The notes beneath the pieces were generated by a model, which saw only the letters and a list, made by a program, of their open reading frames with translations, had not been told where the DNA came from and made no database searches. Of a DNA stretch of 64,000 bases, positions 23,054 through 34,500 are shown in pieces. This DNA is from Gnomoniopsis sp. IMI 355080. Its lineage: Eukaryota > Ascomycota > Sordariomycetes > Diaporthales > Gnomoniaceae. The stretch lies in contig JAPEVC010000155.1 in the NCBI GenBank assembly GCA_027946555.1, forward strand, positions 24,589 to 88,588, read 5' to 3'. The position numbers were made by a program, and so were the translations under genes. Positions within the stretch are counted from its first letter, which is position 1, and every line of letters begins with the position of its first letter.

Positions 23054-23502
23054 TTAGAGACTCTTCTTCAGTCCACCAATCGAGCCAATGCCGGCTTTGA
23101 TGTCGCCAGCCTGTTGGTTTCCCTTCAACTCAGCTGGGGTGACGAAAGTTAGCTTTCATTCCCTAGCTTCATCTTGTGGCTTCAAGGGCTTGGTATGCAT
23201 CGGGTTCTGAATACTAACAGGCAACAAAGTCCTCCCCTTCCTTCATGCCCTTGGCTTGCATCTCCTTGGCTTCGGCTTCGGCCTTTGCCTTCATCATCCA
23301 GACACTGCGGGAGGGCCTAGTCAGCAAAAGAGCTTCCCGCCGAGGACCTAGGCACGCCCAGACAGGGCCCGTAATTGGGAAGCACTCACCCCATCTTCTC
23401 AATCAGAGGGTCCGCATAGCCTTCATTGTAGGCGTACCATGTTGCGGCCATAAGGACCACAACGGTGAGGAGATAAATGAAGATTTGATAGTTGGACTCC
23501 AT
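23054..23502 (-). CDS. Small single-pass membrane protein, 92 aa, unknown function
   Basis: Three exons, 23502-23390, 23304-23219 and 23133-23054, joined by phase-2 and phase-1 introns with GTGAGT and GTTAGT donors. The product starts with MESNYQIFIYLLTVVVLMA (transmembrane helix about residues 7-22) and WYAYNEGYADPLIEKMG. A charged amphipathic helix follows (KAKAEAEAKEMQAKGMKEG), then a Gly/Lys-rich tail ending KAGIGSIGGLKKSL. All three short exons join in frame and give a compact, coherent protein, so I consider it real. I do not recognise the family. The layout of a short N-terminal anchor and a cytosolic or matrix helix resembles small ER or mitochondrial membrane subunits. It would be missed by ORF-length filters. 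Confidence 0.75.
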
Positions 23503-25071
23503 GTTGGCTTGTACGGGCTTTTTGTTTCTGATTTTGTTTTAACAGGGTGTTGGGGGGGGGGGGTGTTTATATGCTAGGTGTGTTCTGGAATCGAGTAGCC
23601 CGTGTCCTGAACTGATATCTAATGAGTATTAAAGGATGTAACTCCCACATCTCATCCTCAAAGCTTTCTCTGTCTTCGTTTATATGTTGCTATTCCGTTG
23701 CCGTGTCTCAAAGCGATGTGCAATGACGTGAGGCTGTAAATGCCAAAATCGTCATCTTTTCAAGTTTCGCGCCAGCACGCTAGCAGGTTTTCACGAATAT
23801 GCAACCAGCCCGTATCGTGCCACCAACACCAACGTAATTCATGTAGTGAACCAGTAAAATCCTCATTCTGTTCAAGGTCTATACTAACTATCATGCAGCA
23901 TACTGGTTTTCCATCGATGGGATTACAAGTATCGTGTTGAAGAAACAAGGTAGCTAGCATATGTTGAACTAGGGAACAATGACGAATGTGTGTGGGGTGC
24001 GATAGTTCGCCTGTGCGATGGCGCTTGCAAGAACGCTTACGCTTGTTGCGTCGCCTCACCTCACCTAGAGCTAGTTCCGGATGTTCCCAACGTACGGGCA
24101 TTGTCTTTGACAGTTTGTGTCAATGAGTGCACAATATGTCGATGATCATGTCGTAAGGCAAAATTCTCAGTGCCAGAATTCTCAATGCCAGACTTCCGTT
24201 CTTCTAGATATCCACCTATTCTTACACTCATCGTCCCCGACCCCTTACACGGCAGCGAAGTCGGTCATCAGATGTTTTTAATTTCCGCTCCAATTTGCTA
24301 TGGTGCTTCTGCTTTGCCAATGACAGAGCGTGGCCATTTCTGTACCTGTCTTGGGGTGGTCGGTAAGGAGTGAACAGAAGGCCCTGACGCTGAGGTCTGG
24401 CTGAGGTCCGGCTGGTCGCTTGTTCTGTATACGTGCTGTATGAAGTAGCTACCCATGTTATTCAGAATCTGAAAGCAGCAATACAAACATGTCGTCAAGG
24501 GCCCGCCTAGTTAGTCCGGCATTCATCAGCTCTTGCTACCCAAGAGCGGATCCTCGTGGAGCAGGAGCCTTGGCGACGACGGTTTGGGACACTGTGGCAT
24601 GGCACAACTAGTACCAATAGCTCCAAGCCCTTGGCACGACACGATACGGGCAGGGCGGAAGGCGTAAAGAAGGACTACATCGTCGACGGCAGAAATTAGT
24701 GAACGGCAGACAAGCCCACGGAAAGAACAAGCACTGCGCGGGACAGGCGATGCACTATGCTTGCAATAGGCAGAAAGCCTACACGTATCATCAATCATTC
24801 GAAGCTAAATACTGGGGTTGGTATGGTGCCATGATGGCATGTGTCTCTATGAAAAAGCAAAACTCCAGCGACGACCCCGTTCTTGACATCCCTCGTACGC
24901 CGATCGTTGAGTTGTTGAACAGCAGCCCGAGCCGCAGTCTAGTATCCAGTCTATGAAAACCCGCCGAGTGGTAGTACTTTTGTTGTAACACACAGTCCTT
25001 GTCCTCACCCAGATCCGTGGGTGTACGTACTGTCTCCATGCTTGCTTTTCTTTTTCTTTCTCATTATTGCC
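23503..25071. other. Intergenic spacer, no gene seen
   Basis: A short G-run at about 23553-23563 lies just upstream of the small membrane-protein gene. No other feature recognised. Confidence 0.5.
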
Positions 25072-26403
25072 TCACTGCGCTGCAACAGCAGCAGGCGGCG
25101 AAGGCGACGCCGATCCAGGGTATCGCCCGCCTTGGAGGACGTACCGTTCAAAGTCTAGGCAGTCTCGTGTCGTTCGTCCTGACGACGCCACTGCTCGCCG
25201 AGTGCGCCACTCGTCCTCTTCCATATCCTCCCAATTGTCATCAGTCACACCATGAAAATTGTACGCCTCGTTGGCCGATCTCTCGACGCCGACACACTCG
25301 AAATCACCCTCGAGATGGACTCGCTCCAGCTGGGGCATCTTATTGCGCAGTGAGGCGAAGAGACCCCGGAACGTGCCCCGGCACATGTGGATACCGCCTA
25401 GGCCGCCTTCGAAGGCTTTGGCAAGACCACGGCCGCCGAGGCGGAGACGTTTGAGGGTTGCGGAGTGGCGGAGCAGGAAATCACGTAGGTCGTCTTCGTC
25501 GCAGGAGATGCCCTCCAGTTTGAGGTCGGTGAGCTTCTCGAACCTGAAACCGTCGAGCAGGGTATCGAACCAGATGATGAACTTGTGCTTGGGCATTCCG
25601 TAGGTGTGGAAGGCCAGGCTCAAGTGGGTGACATTAGTGGCACAGCGAAGTATGCTGCCGAGCCCTTTGATGGCCTTGAACCTTTTGGCGGGAAGCTTCA
25701 GGGCGGAGGCGTCGATGGTGAGGTTGAGAGTTGTCAGTTGGCCAAAGGATGTCGAGACACAGTCGATCCAGCGCCGTCTCTCGTCGGGAAGTCGAAGGGT
25801 CTCCAGTGGAAACCGATCGATTGTCAATGAAGACAACTTAGTGCCCTTGAGCGCGGTGGCGATGACCGCCAGGTTTTTGGCCGTCTGCTCCCGGTCCATT
25901 TTCCTGCAACTTGGCAGGCCCTTGAAGACCTGGTCCACGACGTCGATGTCAAAGGGACATTTGGTAAAGGTGACCTCGAGCTCTGCCAGGTTTGGCAAGT
26001 TTCGAAACGACTCTGTCACCAAGTCCGGTCGACTGTCAAATGTAGGCGAGGCCTTTCGAAGTTTGTCTGCCTCGTAGTAGCGTGCCCATGCTTGCCCAAG
26101 CCTGTCATTGCGCTCCTCGGGCTCCTCAGCGTAATGTTGGAAGAACGAAGCATGCCTAGCGGTATACTCGTCGACCTCGGTGAAGTTTAGCGTGACCGAC
26201 TCGATGCGGCTCTTGAGCTGTTCATGTGTCGAGATGGAATGTAGCCTTTCCACCTTCCAGCCAGGGACACTAATCTTTTCGCTGAGGAGATAGTCCAGAC
26301 CGACGGCCGCGAAAATGCGAGATTGGAGACGGAGAGATTTTACACTGTCAAGATCGCAGTATTCAAAAACGAGCCGCACCAGCTCAACAGGAAGAGACTC
26401 CAT
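25072..26403 (-). CDS. F-box protein with leucine-rich-repeat-like body
   Basis: Single exon, 443 aa from ATG 26403. The first 40 residues (MESLPVELVRLVFEYCDLDS, then VKSLRLQSRIFA) are a canonical F-box, the Skp1-binding module of SCF ubiquitin ligases. The rest shows irregular leucine repeats (LAELEVTFTKC, LSSLTIDRFPLETLRL, LTTLNLTIDA, VTHLSLAF, LKRLRLGG), as expected for a substrate-recruiting LRR solenoid. The open frame extends upstream to 26706 but that part is not family-like, so the F-box Met is used as start. Substrate unknown; such genes are numerous and fast-evolving in filamentous fungi. Confidence 0.85.
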   Translation of the reverse strand: MESLPVELVRLVFEYCDLDSVKSLRLQSRIFAAVGLDYLLSEKISVPGWKVERLHSISTHEQLKSRIESVTLNFTEVDEYTARHASFFQHYAEEPEERNDRLGQAWARYYEADKLRKASPTFDSRPDLVTESFRNLPNLAELEVTFTKCPFDIDVVDQVFKGLPSCRKMDREQTAKNLAVIATALKGTKLSSLTIDRFPLETLRLPDERRRWIDCVSTSFGQLTTLNLTIDASALKLPAKRFKAIKGLGSILRCATNVTHLSLAFHTYGMPKHKFIIWFDTLLDGFRFEKLTDLKLEGISCDEDDLRDFLLRHSATLKRLRLGGRGLAKAFEGGLGGIHMCRGTFRGLFASLRNKMPQLERVHLEGDFECVGVERSANEAYNFHGVTDDNWEDMEEDEWRTRRAVASSGRTTRDCLDFERYVLQGGRYPGSASPSPPAAVAAQ

Positions 26404-27338
26404 GGTCAGGAATGTACATGTCTGGCCTGCTGCAGCTCCCATAGGACGATGGGGAGCCTGGGCTGACTTGCCGGTTGCAGGTGTGGTAGGAGTCAGGTAA
26501 GGGCAGGACCAAATGTCCAAACAGAGAATAGAGTAGAAGTGAGAGAGAAGATCTGAAGGAGGCAGAAGAGTTTGACAATGCGGAAGAGGCGTACCTACAT
26601 AAGGACAGACGGGGATATGGTCAGATCGACAGTACGGGCAAGGAGACGTCGTCAACAGGACAGGGGAACGGGGGGATGTCAAGGCCTGCGGGAGAAAAAA
26701 AGCCATGGAACGCTAGGCGGAGCGCGAGTCTGGCAATGGGACCACTCAGCGACTCATCCACGCCCGCTGGGAGAGAGCGCGCATGCTTTGCGGAAAACCA
26801 AACAAAGAGAAGAAAGTTTGGGGGGAGTTGACCGAAACTTTTGGCGGTGAGCCTCTAAGACACAAGGCCGCTTTTGGATCCCAGCCCTGTCGCCCAGGTC
26901 ACACCAAAAGTATCCTGCTATCCAGTCGCCTGACTTCCCTGCGCTCTCCGGGATAGCCTTTGCGCTCCGGGTCAAGCAAAAGAAAAACTCTCAGCTGTGC
27001 ATCCCGGACAGCCGCAAATAGCAGGCTGCACGACGAGGAAACCCATCACTCAAACGATGTCGGGCGGTGATGAATCTTGTTCAAGTGTTAGAGATCTCCG
27101 GGGAAGCAAGCCGTCAGTACCCAAGCACGCTCAGGCGATGGAGAAGGGCCCCTCCTGAAAAGGCGGGAACAGGGATGTGGTTCTGCGAAGGCCTGCGAGG
27201 GTGTGGTCACGACAGTCACCGCGCTTTTCCTTGCCGGCAGCGGTAGGGCCTAGCGGCCATGGACTGGTGACTGGACGCACAACGGGTTGAACGGAGCACA
27301 GCGCCCCTCTTGCGCAAAACCTGGATGACCACTGGAAA

Positions 27339-27370
27339 GCCAGTCAGCCAGCCAGTCAGCCAGCCAGTCA
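27339..27370 (+). repeat. 2.7-copy tandem repeat, unit GCCAGTCAGCCA
   Basis: A perfect 12-base unit repeated just under three times, in the spacer between divergent genes. Confidence 0.85.
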
Positions 27371-28925
27371 ACCGCGCAGCCGCGGTAGCACCATGTCAGG
27401 TATCTCTTTTGCTAATCCAAGAACCCGGTTGCTTCTGCTTGCATCAAATTGATGGGGGTGGGTCCTCCAATCCCAAAGGGTCGAGTGGCCCTGGATACTA
27501 CTATGCACGCAGTATACCTAGTCTCCGAAGCGATACTTGGTACTCGGTACGGGATACGCCCACCTCAGCTGTACTATGTACCTGAGCACGGCTACTACAT
27601 AGTACGATCAAAGAGAGGCAGCGATGCCACGAGAGCTGGAGCATGCCAGGGGTCCGGCGCAGCGGAACTCCAACCCGCCGTCTAGATTTGGGTCTGGAAA
27701 CCTTGTGGAAGGTTTCTCGGTCCACCTTGGCTGCAGCGGACGGCACGCAAGCACTCCACACCCACGAGTTGTCGTAAGGCTGGCATGGCAGGCTGGTAGG
27801 CTGAGATTCCACAGCCTCACCGACTTGTCTGGGCGCTCAGGTACCGACGGAGCCGAGAGCACAGCAGCGATGAGTCGTGTGACCAGAGACGGTGAGAAAA
27901 GAAGGTGAGAATGCTGGACGCAGATCATTAATCCTGTGAATGGTCCTTCACCGCGCAAAAAGCATATTGAGGTATGTAGACTATAAAATCGCTCGTACTC
28001 GACAGGCGCACCGCATCTGTTGAAATGCCGTCCGTCCCCATGAACAAGCCCAACGGAATGACACTCGACAATCCCGGACGAACACAGTCTGGACTGCATG
28101 TCCCGTGAGGCAAGTCTCGAAGTGTCCAGAGTCAGCAATCAACAATTTACTTGCGTCAAGACGAACATGTCGCGGGGGGCCAAAGGTTGTGCGTCGAAAA
28201 CTTCCCGGCCGAAAAGCGTTCGATAGGCATACTTTAGTTGGGTCCCGTTGATCCACTACAATGTAAAAGGGCAGGGCTGCTGCTCTCCTGATGATGGAGC
28301 GATGAGAGACTATCATGTGTCAATATCACACACAGTACATAATAGGTCTTGCCCGAGCTTTCCAAGGTCGCGGCTCGGTGTGATGTGATGCTGCTTGTGA
28401 GACGAATCGAGCATCCGGACGTCTCGGCCCCGTAGCAAACAGCAAACCCGCAGCCAGGACGGCATGTCACGACGTGATTGTGAAGGCGGGTTATGACAGC
28501 AATCTATCAAGAAGGCCGATGCTTGTAGGACCTCTGAAGAGCTATCTCAGGTAGTGAGGCTATTCCTTTTTTCTTCTTCTTTTTTTTCTTTTTCCCTCCT
28601 GCGGGGAACTATACGGTACTGCATAGAACCATTAGAGGTGGGCCTCACATCCCTGTCTGCCAACTTGCCTAGGCCCGGCTGATACCCGGGCAAGAAGAAT
28701 TAGAGGTACTATGTATCTTGGACTGTACCCATTTCTGCACTACATCATCCCCGTCCCCATAAATCTTCTTCCTACGACGTGAATTTGACATTGTCCACAA
28801 TGTTCCCCACGCTATGGCCAGACCCAGAGACTTTGAGTTAATTCAGACCGCGAAACAACCATAAAGAACTGCAGCCAAAGCGAGTCTCGTAGACGGGACC
28901 AACTATTGTAAAGTACCACCACAGC

Positions 28926-28973
28926 ATGAAACCTCGAATGACCGACCCGAGCCGGACCCCTCCATCGCCGTGA
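28926..28973 (+). promoter_or_regulatory. Upstream open reading frame before the RBR ligase gene
   Basis: ATG 28926 opens a 15-codon frame (MKPRMTDPSRTPPSP) that stops at TGA 28971-28973, 35 bases before the presumed main start at 29009. If it lies in the transcript leader it would be expected to lower initiation at the main ATG. Whether it is transcribed is unknown. Confidence 0.4.
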
Positions 28974-29008
28974 CGCTCGATCCGCCCCGCGTCGCGCGCT
29001 TGTTCAAG

Positions 29009-31078
29009 ATGGGCCTCGCCTCTCTGCTTCGTTCATCCTCCCGCGATGGACGTCATTCTAAGAGGACATCAAATCCAAGTCCAAGTCCAAACCTAAGCCC
29101 CAGTCCCAGCCCCAGCCCAGCAACACCGCCGGGCAAGAGGCGAGCCATGAGCAATTCCTCCTCTTCGTCCAGCAGCGCCTCCAGGAACTCCGACTACATC
29201 TATCATGACTCTCAGATCCCACCCCCGGCTCCGTTGCCGCCAGACTTGCGCGATCTCAACAACAGTCTCGAGGCCCTTGCCGCCATCTTTCCCGATGTTC
29301 AGATCGACGTCTTCCGAGAGATGCTCACCAGTCTCGACCAGGAGTCCCGGCTGGCCGTCGTTGCAGACATGTTGCTAAAAAACCGCGTCGGATGGGTCAA
29401 AGGCCGCTGGAGGAGCAAGAATGATTCCATGTCACAGCCAGACAAACAAAGCCCGACAGTGGCACCTGCTGAGACATTCAGGAGTCCTGAGTACATAGCT
29501 GCCGCAAGAAGCCTGGCCTGGTCCGAGTTCAAGGGCCTGTCTAAGTCGACTATCCACGCTGTTTTGGCCGAATCGAATTACTCTTACCTCGATGCGAGAC
29601 GGACTCTGGTCGATTTGTCGCAAAAGTCCTGGAGGTTCACGCTGTCTTCCATACTCTTGTACAGAAGAAAGCCAGTCACATCGGCAGAAGCAGAAAACCA
29701 CCCGTTGGTCATTTGGAGGTCAACAGGCCAGGGTTCAATAGTCCCCTCTCTTAAGTCCACAGGCAATACGGAGCTCGATCGGGACCTTTTTAAAGAGCTT
29801 ATCCTGCCACTTCAGAAATCCGCCAAAGAGACAATGGAAGAGGAGGATCACAGGCTAGCAGCAGCTATCAATTTGGAAGAAGCCGAAGCGGGGAACGACA
29901 TCCACGAATGTTGCTGTTGCTTCACCGACGGTCCTTTTGAGGACTTCACCGCCTGCAATACCAATGCCCACATGATCTGCGTCCGTTGCGTGCAACACTC
30001 CATCAACGAGGCCTTGTTCGGCCAGGGCTGGGCCAGGTCGATCAACACCTCTACCGGAACGCTCCAATGCCCAGCAGTTCCCACAACCGCCAATGCTGAC
30101 TCGTGCGGTGGCTGCATTCCCTCGGACCAGATGTACAGGGCCATGCTCACCGGCAAAAAGGGCGCCGAGGTTATGCTCAAGCTCGAGCAGCGCCTGGCTG
30201 ACCACAGTCTGTCCTCCTCGGGCCTCCCCGTCGTGCGCTGCCCCTTTTGCGACTATGCCGAGGTGGACGATCTTTATCTCACGCCACCAGAGCTCCAGCT
30301 GCGCGTCAAAGTAGAGAGCTTGCAGACCATCGCCATCATCATTGCGCTTTGCGTTATCTGCGGACCAGTCGTGCTTCTCATTACACTGCTGTCTCTGTTC
30401 TTTGCACTTCTTGTTAGCTCCGAACAGTCTTTTGGGGATCGGGTCATGGCTGAATTCCGGGCCGCATTCACGCGCCATCGACGGCGCCAGCGCGGACTGC
30501 GCTTCCAATGCCAAAGCCCCACATGTGGCAGGTCCTCGTGTCTTAGCTGTGGCAAGGCCTGGGTCGACATACATGTGTGCCATGAGTCGAGCCTGGTCGC
30601 GCTACGCACGCAGGTTGAGCAGGCCATGAGTATGGCGGTCAAGCGCGTCTGTCCCAAGTGCAACGCCTCTTTTGTCAAGACCGCTGGCTGCAACAAGATG
30701 ACCTGCCAGTGCGGGTATAAGATGTGCTACGTGTGCCGACGGGATATCGGTAACAAGGAGGGCGAGGATGCCGGCTACCAGCATTTCTGTCAGCATTTTC
30801 GCCCCCAGGGAGATGGGAGCCCATGTCAGAGCTGTAACAAGTGCAACCTATGGCAAAAGGAGGATACTGAAGCTGTTCTACAGAAGGCGAAGGAGGAGGT
30901 GGAACGCAAGTGGCGCGAGACCGAGAAACGCGAGTTGAGTGGCGCCGAGATGGCTTTTTTGGAAAGTGGCGTAGCGGTGAAGAAAAGAAGTCAGGGAATC
31001 GAGGCTGCGATCGTGCGGGGCAAAGTGCCTAGCATGGCAGAGGTGTGCGATACGATCATAGGAAACCTTTTCGCGTGA
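29009..31078 (+). CDS. RBR (RING-IBR-RING2) E3 ubiquitin ligase with CUE-like domain
   Basis: Single exon, 689 aa from ATG 29009. Order of parts: a Ser/Pro-rich N terminus; a CUE-like ubiquitin-binding domain about residues 86-127 (LEALAAIFPDVQIDVFREML) and a second similar helical repeat after 170; RING1 from about residue 300 (ECCCCF, then MICVRCVQHS); a split IBR (VRCPFCDY, then FQCQSPTCGRSSCLSCGKAW); and RING2 (CPKCNASFVKTAGCNKMTC). The predicted catalytic cysteine, the Cys of the GCNKM motif, is residue 561. RBR ligases form a thioester with ubiquitin at this residue. A hydrophobic stretch about residues 438-471 interrupts the IBR, suggesting membrane attachment. The closest known relatives are probably RNF216/Triad3-like. 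Confidence 0.92.
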   Translation: MGLASLLRSSSRDGRHSKRTSNPSPSPNLSPSPSPSPATPPGKRRAMSNSSSSSSSASRNSDYIYHDSQIPPPAPLPPDLRDLNNSLEALAAIFPDVQIDVFREMLTSLDQESRLAVVADMLLKNRVGWVKGRWRSKNDSMSQPDKQSPTVAPAETFRSPEYIAAARSLAWSEFKGLSKSTIHAVLAESNYSYLDARRTLVDLSQKSWRFTLSSILLYRRKPVTSAEAENHPLVIWRSTGQGSIVPSLKSTGNTELDRDLFKELILPLQKSAKETMEEEDHRLAAAINLEEAEAGNDIHECCCCFTDGPFEDFTACNTNAHMICVRCVQHSINEALFGQGWARSINTSTGTLQCPAVPTTANADSCGGCIPSDQMYRAMLTGKKGAEVMLKLEQRLADHSLSSSGLPVVRCPFCDYAEVDDLYLTPPELQLRVKVESLQTIAIIIALCVICGPVVLLITLLSLFFALLVSSEQSFGDRVMAEFRAAFTRHRRRQRGLRFQCQSPTCGRSSCLSCGKAWVDIHVCHESSLVALRTQVEQAMSMAVKRVCPKCNASFVKTAGCNKMTCQCGYKMCYVCRRDIGNKEGEDAGYQHFCQHFRPQGDGSPCQSCNKCNLWQKEDTEAVLQKAKEEVERKWRETEKRELSGAEMAFLESGVAVKKRSQGIEAAIVRGKVPSMAEVCDTIIGNLFA

Positions 31079-31564
31079 TGAACGACGACTGATGAACATG
31101 ACGCTTACGGGTTTCAACCAGCACTACACATTAAGACTGGGACGAGGAAATGGCATGGACTACTGGAGTTATTTGCTTTTCAGAGTTCTGGAGGACTTGA
31201 AATTGCTTGGTTGGCACCGGCCTGGGACATGGTATGGGATCTGTCTTGCTCGGCGTTACTGCATATGGCTGTTAGGGGGCTGTTAGGGTAAACAATTCTC
31301 TCGCTCTTGGGCATATCCTCTTATCACGGAGAGAAACCTGCAGTGAAATTATCGATCTCAATAAAATATTGATACCTTTCTCATGTGTGAGACAATGCAT
31401 TAACAGTCTACTTGTGCAGGGTGAGATGGCCAAGTGATGAAGAGAGCAGAAATGCCCTCATGAAAAATACCCGTATTCATACAAATAGCCCAGCCTAGAA
31501 ACACCATATTCATCCATCATATCAGTCCCATCCACTTTTGTCGTTCGCTTGCCTCAAATTAAGC
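31079..31564. other. Convergent 3' region of RBR and fox2 genes
   Basis: Only 3' untranslated sequence; an AATAAA-type signal on the plus strand lies near 31359-31364. Confidence 0.5.
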
Positions 31565-34500
31565 TCAGATCTTGCCCTTCGACCCCTCCAGCAACTCAGC
31601 AGCGGCACCGCCGATAGCCAGCTTGCCGGTTTCCTTGACCTTGGTTTGGAAAATGACCTTGTTGCCTTCCTTCCACATCTCAGTCACAAGCGTCTCTCCA
31701 GGGTTAACAGTCCCGGCAAAGCGGACCTTGACATTCTTGTAAGGGCCGAACTTCTCATACACGGCCTTGCTGGCGACACCCATGAAGCAGAGGCCGTGTA
31801 GGATCGGCACCTTGAAGCCACCCATCTTGGCGAACTGGGGGTCGACATGGAGGGGACTATAGTCTCTTTGTCAGTATAATTCCGGAATCATCACCCTGTG
31901 TGTAGGCGCTGCAACAACACTTACTTGTAATCCCCGCTCAAGCGATACACACAAGCCTGCTCCTCGGTCGTCTTCTCCTCCACCACGACGTCCGGCTGGC
32001 GACCAGGCGGCTTGTTCGCCGCGGTGCTAGCCCCCCGGTCGGCTGGCTTCTTCTGCCCACCAAACCCGCCACACCCGCGCAGGAAGACCGTCATTTCATT
32101 GTAGAACAGGTCCTCGCCGGTCTCGGCATTGGTCGTGGTCACGCCGTGCTTGACGATCGCGGCGTTGCCCTTGTCCACCACCTCGATGAGCTTGGCCTTG
32201 GAGAGGAGACGGCCCGAGGTCGGGATTGGATACTTGCGAACCTCGAGGTACTGCTCGCCGTGCAGCAGCATCATGGGGTTGAAGTTGGGCACAAGCGAGT
32301 CGAGGCTGAAAGGGGTCTCGGCGTCAAAGGGCGGGATGACGCCAAAGGTGGGAAGAACTTGGAAGTCCTCGGCTCCCTCACTGCACATTCTCTAGATTAG
32401 AACCGAGTCAAGATTATAAGCAGAATGAAAAGTGACCTACAAGACGTAGCGGAGGTCCGTCCTCTTCGCGCCGACACCGAGATTGTACAGCATCACATCA
32501 CGCTCGGCATACTTGAACTCAGTGCCGGGGCCCTCTTTCTTCAGAGCGTCCTGAATAGCGTCGAGGTACTCGTTTCCGCCAGAGGCACCGCCACTCTGGA
32601 GTAGAAGAATCTGTCAGAAGACGTGATGACATGTACAATTGTATTACCAGACTATGCTATCCGAAAAAAAAAGTACAAACAACGGGAGATGGACCGAACG
32701 GAGGGGAAGGCTCATACCTTGGCGCTTCCGCCCGCTTTGTTCCCAGCATTGGCCATGATCTTCTCTAGAGACGCCTGTGTCTTGTCGGGGTGATCGGCGC
32801 GCCCATCGAAGGTGACGACATCCTTCCAGTTCTTGAGCACTTCCTCGGGCGTCAATGGCACGTCTGTGGGGAAGCCGTGACCACCAGTCCGCTGCCACCT
32901 AGTGGCACCAACCCAGCCGCTGCCGACTTCGTACAGGCCACCAGTCGGGTTCTTGGGAACCTTTTCGCTGCAGAGGGCGACGACAACAGGCGCAATGTAT
33001 TCGGGTTTGAACGCTTGCACAAGCTCCTCTGGCAGAATAGTCTTGGTCATGGCGGTGCCAGCGTTGGGTGCGATGGTATTGACGTAGATGTTGTACTTGG
33101 CGCCCTCGAGCGCAAGAGCCCGTGAGAAACCAAGGATAGCACATTTCTGGATGGACCATTAGATTATTTTTTTATGGATTCCATGGTGGGCAAGACAATG
33201 CAAGACAAAGTAACTTACCGCTGCGGAGTAGTTGGCCTGGCCAAAGTTGCCATAGATACCACTCGTTGAAGTCGTGTTGATAATGCGACCGAACTTCTGC
33301 TTCAACATGTAAGGCCATGCAGCCTTGGTGACCTTGAACGTTCCACGGGCATGGACGTTCATGACGGGATCCCAGAGGCTGTCGTCCATGTTGTGGAAAG
33401 ACTTGTCCCTGAGGATGCCTGCATTATTGACGACGATATCGACGCGGCCATAGGCATCGATAGCGGCCTTTACGACAGTATCACCATCCTCAGCTGAGGC
33501 CTTGACACCAACAGCCTTGCCGCCCGACTTCTTGATCTCGTTGACAACATCGTCAGGGTTGACGAGATCGTTAACAACGATGGAGGCTCCGTATTTGGCA
33601 AATGCAAGAGCATATGCGCGACCAATACCAGCACCTCCACCAGTGATCAGGGCGACTTTGCCGGAGAAGTCAAGCTTCTCGCCTGCAGGATTGGGACCCA
33701 GCTTCTGTGATTCCTCCAGCAGAGTGACGAAATCATTCGGCCCCGTCGGATACTGAGGTTTGGAGAAGTTGATGATCTGATCCCAGTTCTTCAGGACAGC
33801 ACCAGGGGTGTAGCTGTCGTCGCACTTGAGGAGTTGGCCATTGGACCGCTCCCACCTGTACTTGGCCATGTGGCCACCTCCGACCTCAAAGATGCCTCCA
33901 GTCTCGCTGGTATTGTCTTTGTGGACCAAGACAGCCACCAGAGGTACGACCCACTCGGGCTTCATGAGCTCGAGGATATCTGGGGGCATGATGGTCTCGG
34001 TCATTCGGCTAGCCGCAATGGGGGCAATCACATTGCATAGAATGTTGTATTTGGCGCCCTCCTTGGCCAAGGTCTCGGTGAAGCCCACCTGGGCCAGCTT
34101 TGCGGCTGCGATAGTGTTAGCATCTTTGTTTTTCGTTCTATGGGTGGGGGCTTTGGGCCCAAGACTCACCAGAGTAATTTGTTTGTCCGAAGTTACCGAA
34201 CAGACCCGCGGCGGATGCCGTGTTGATCACGCGGCCGTATTTTTGTTTCCTAAAGTGCGGCCATGCCGCCCTAGCGGTCTTATATGCGCCCCGAACGTGA
34301 ACTTTGAAGATCAAGTCCCAATCCTGGTCCTTGATGTTCTTGAAGCTGACATCACGCAGGATGCCGGCATTATTGATCAGGATGTCAACGCGACCGAAGG
34401 CTTGTATGGCAGTATCGATGATTTTGTCGCCATCCTCGACAGAATTGTAGTTGGCAACGGCCTTGCCACCGTTCTTCTTGATCTCGTCGACTACAACATC

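Larger units (their letters stand above)
26404..29008. other. 2.6-kb divergent spacer between F-box and RBR genes
   Basis: No gene with support. It holds a 12-bp-unit tandem at 27339-27370, a T/C-rich run near 28570-28598 and a short upstream frame at 28926-28973 (listed separately). Confidence 0.5.

Noticed and set aside
26404..26706. N-terminal extension of the F-box frame
   Set aside because: The F-box begins at the Met at 26403 as in the family; the upstream part is Pro/Thr/Ser-rich leader-like sequence.
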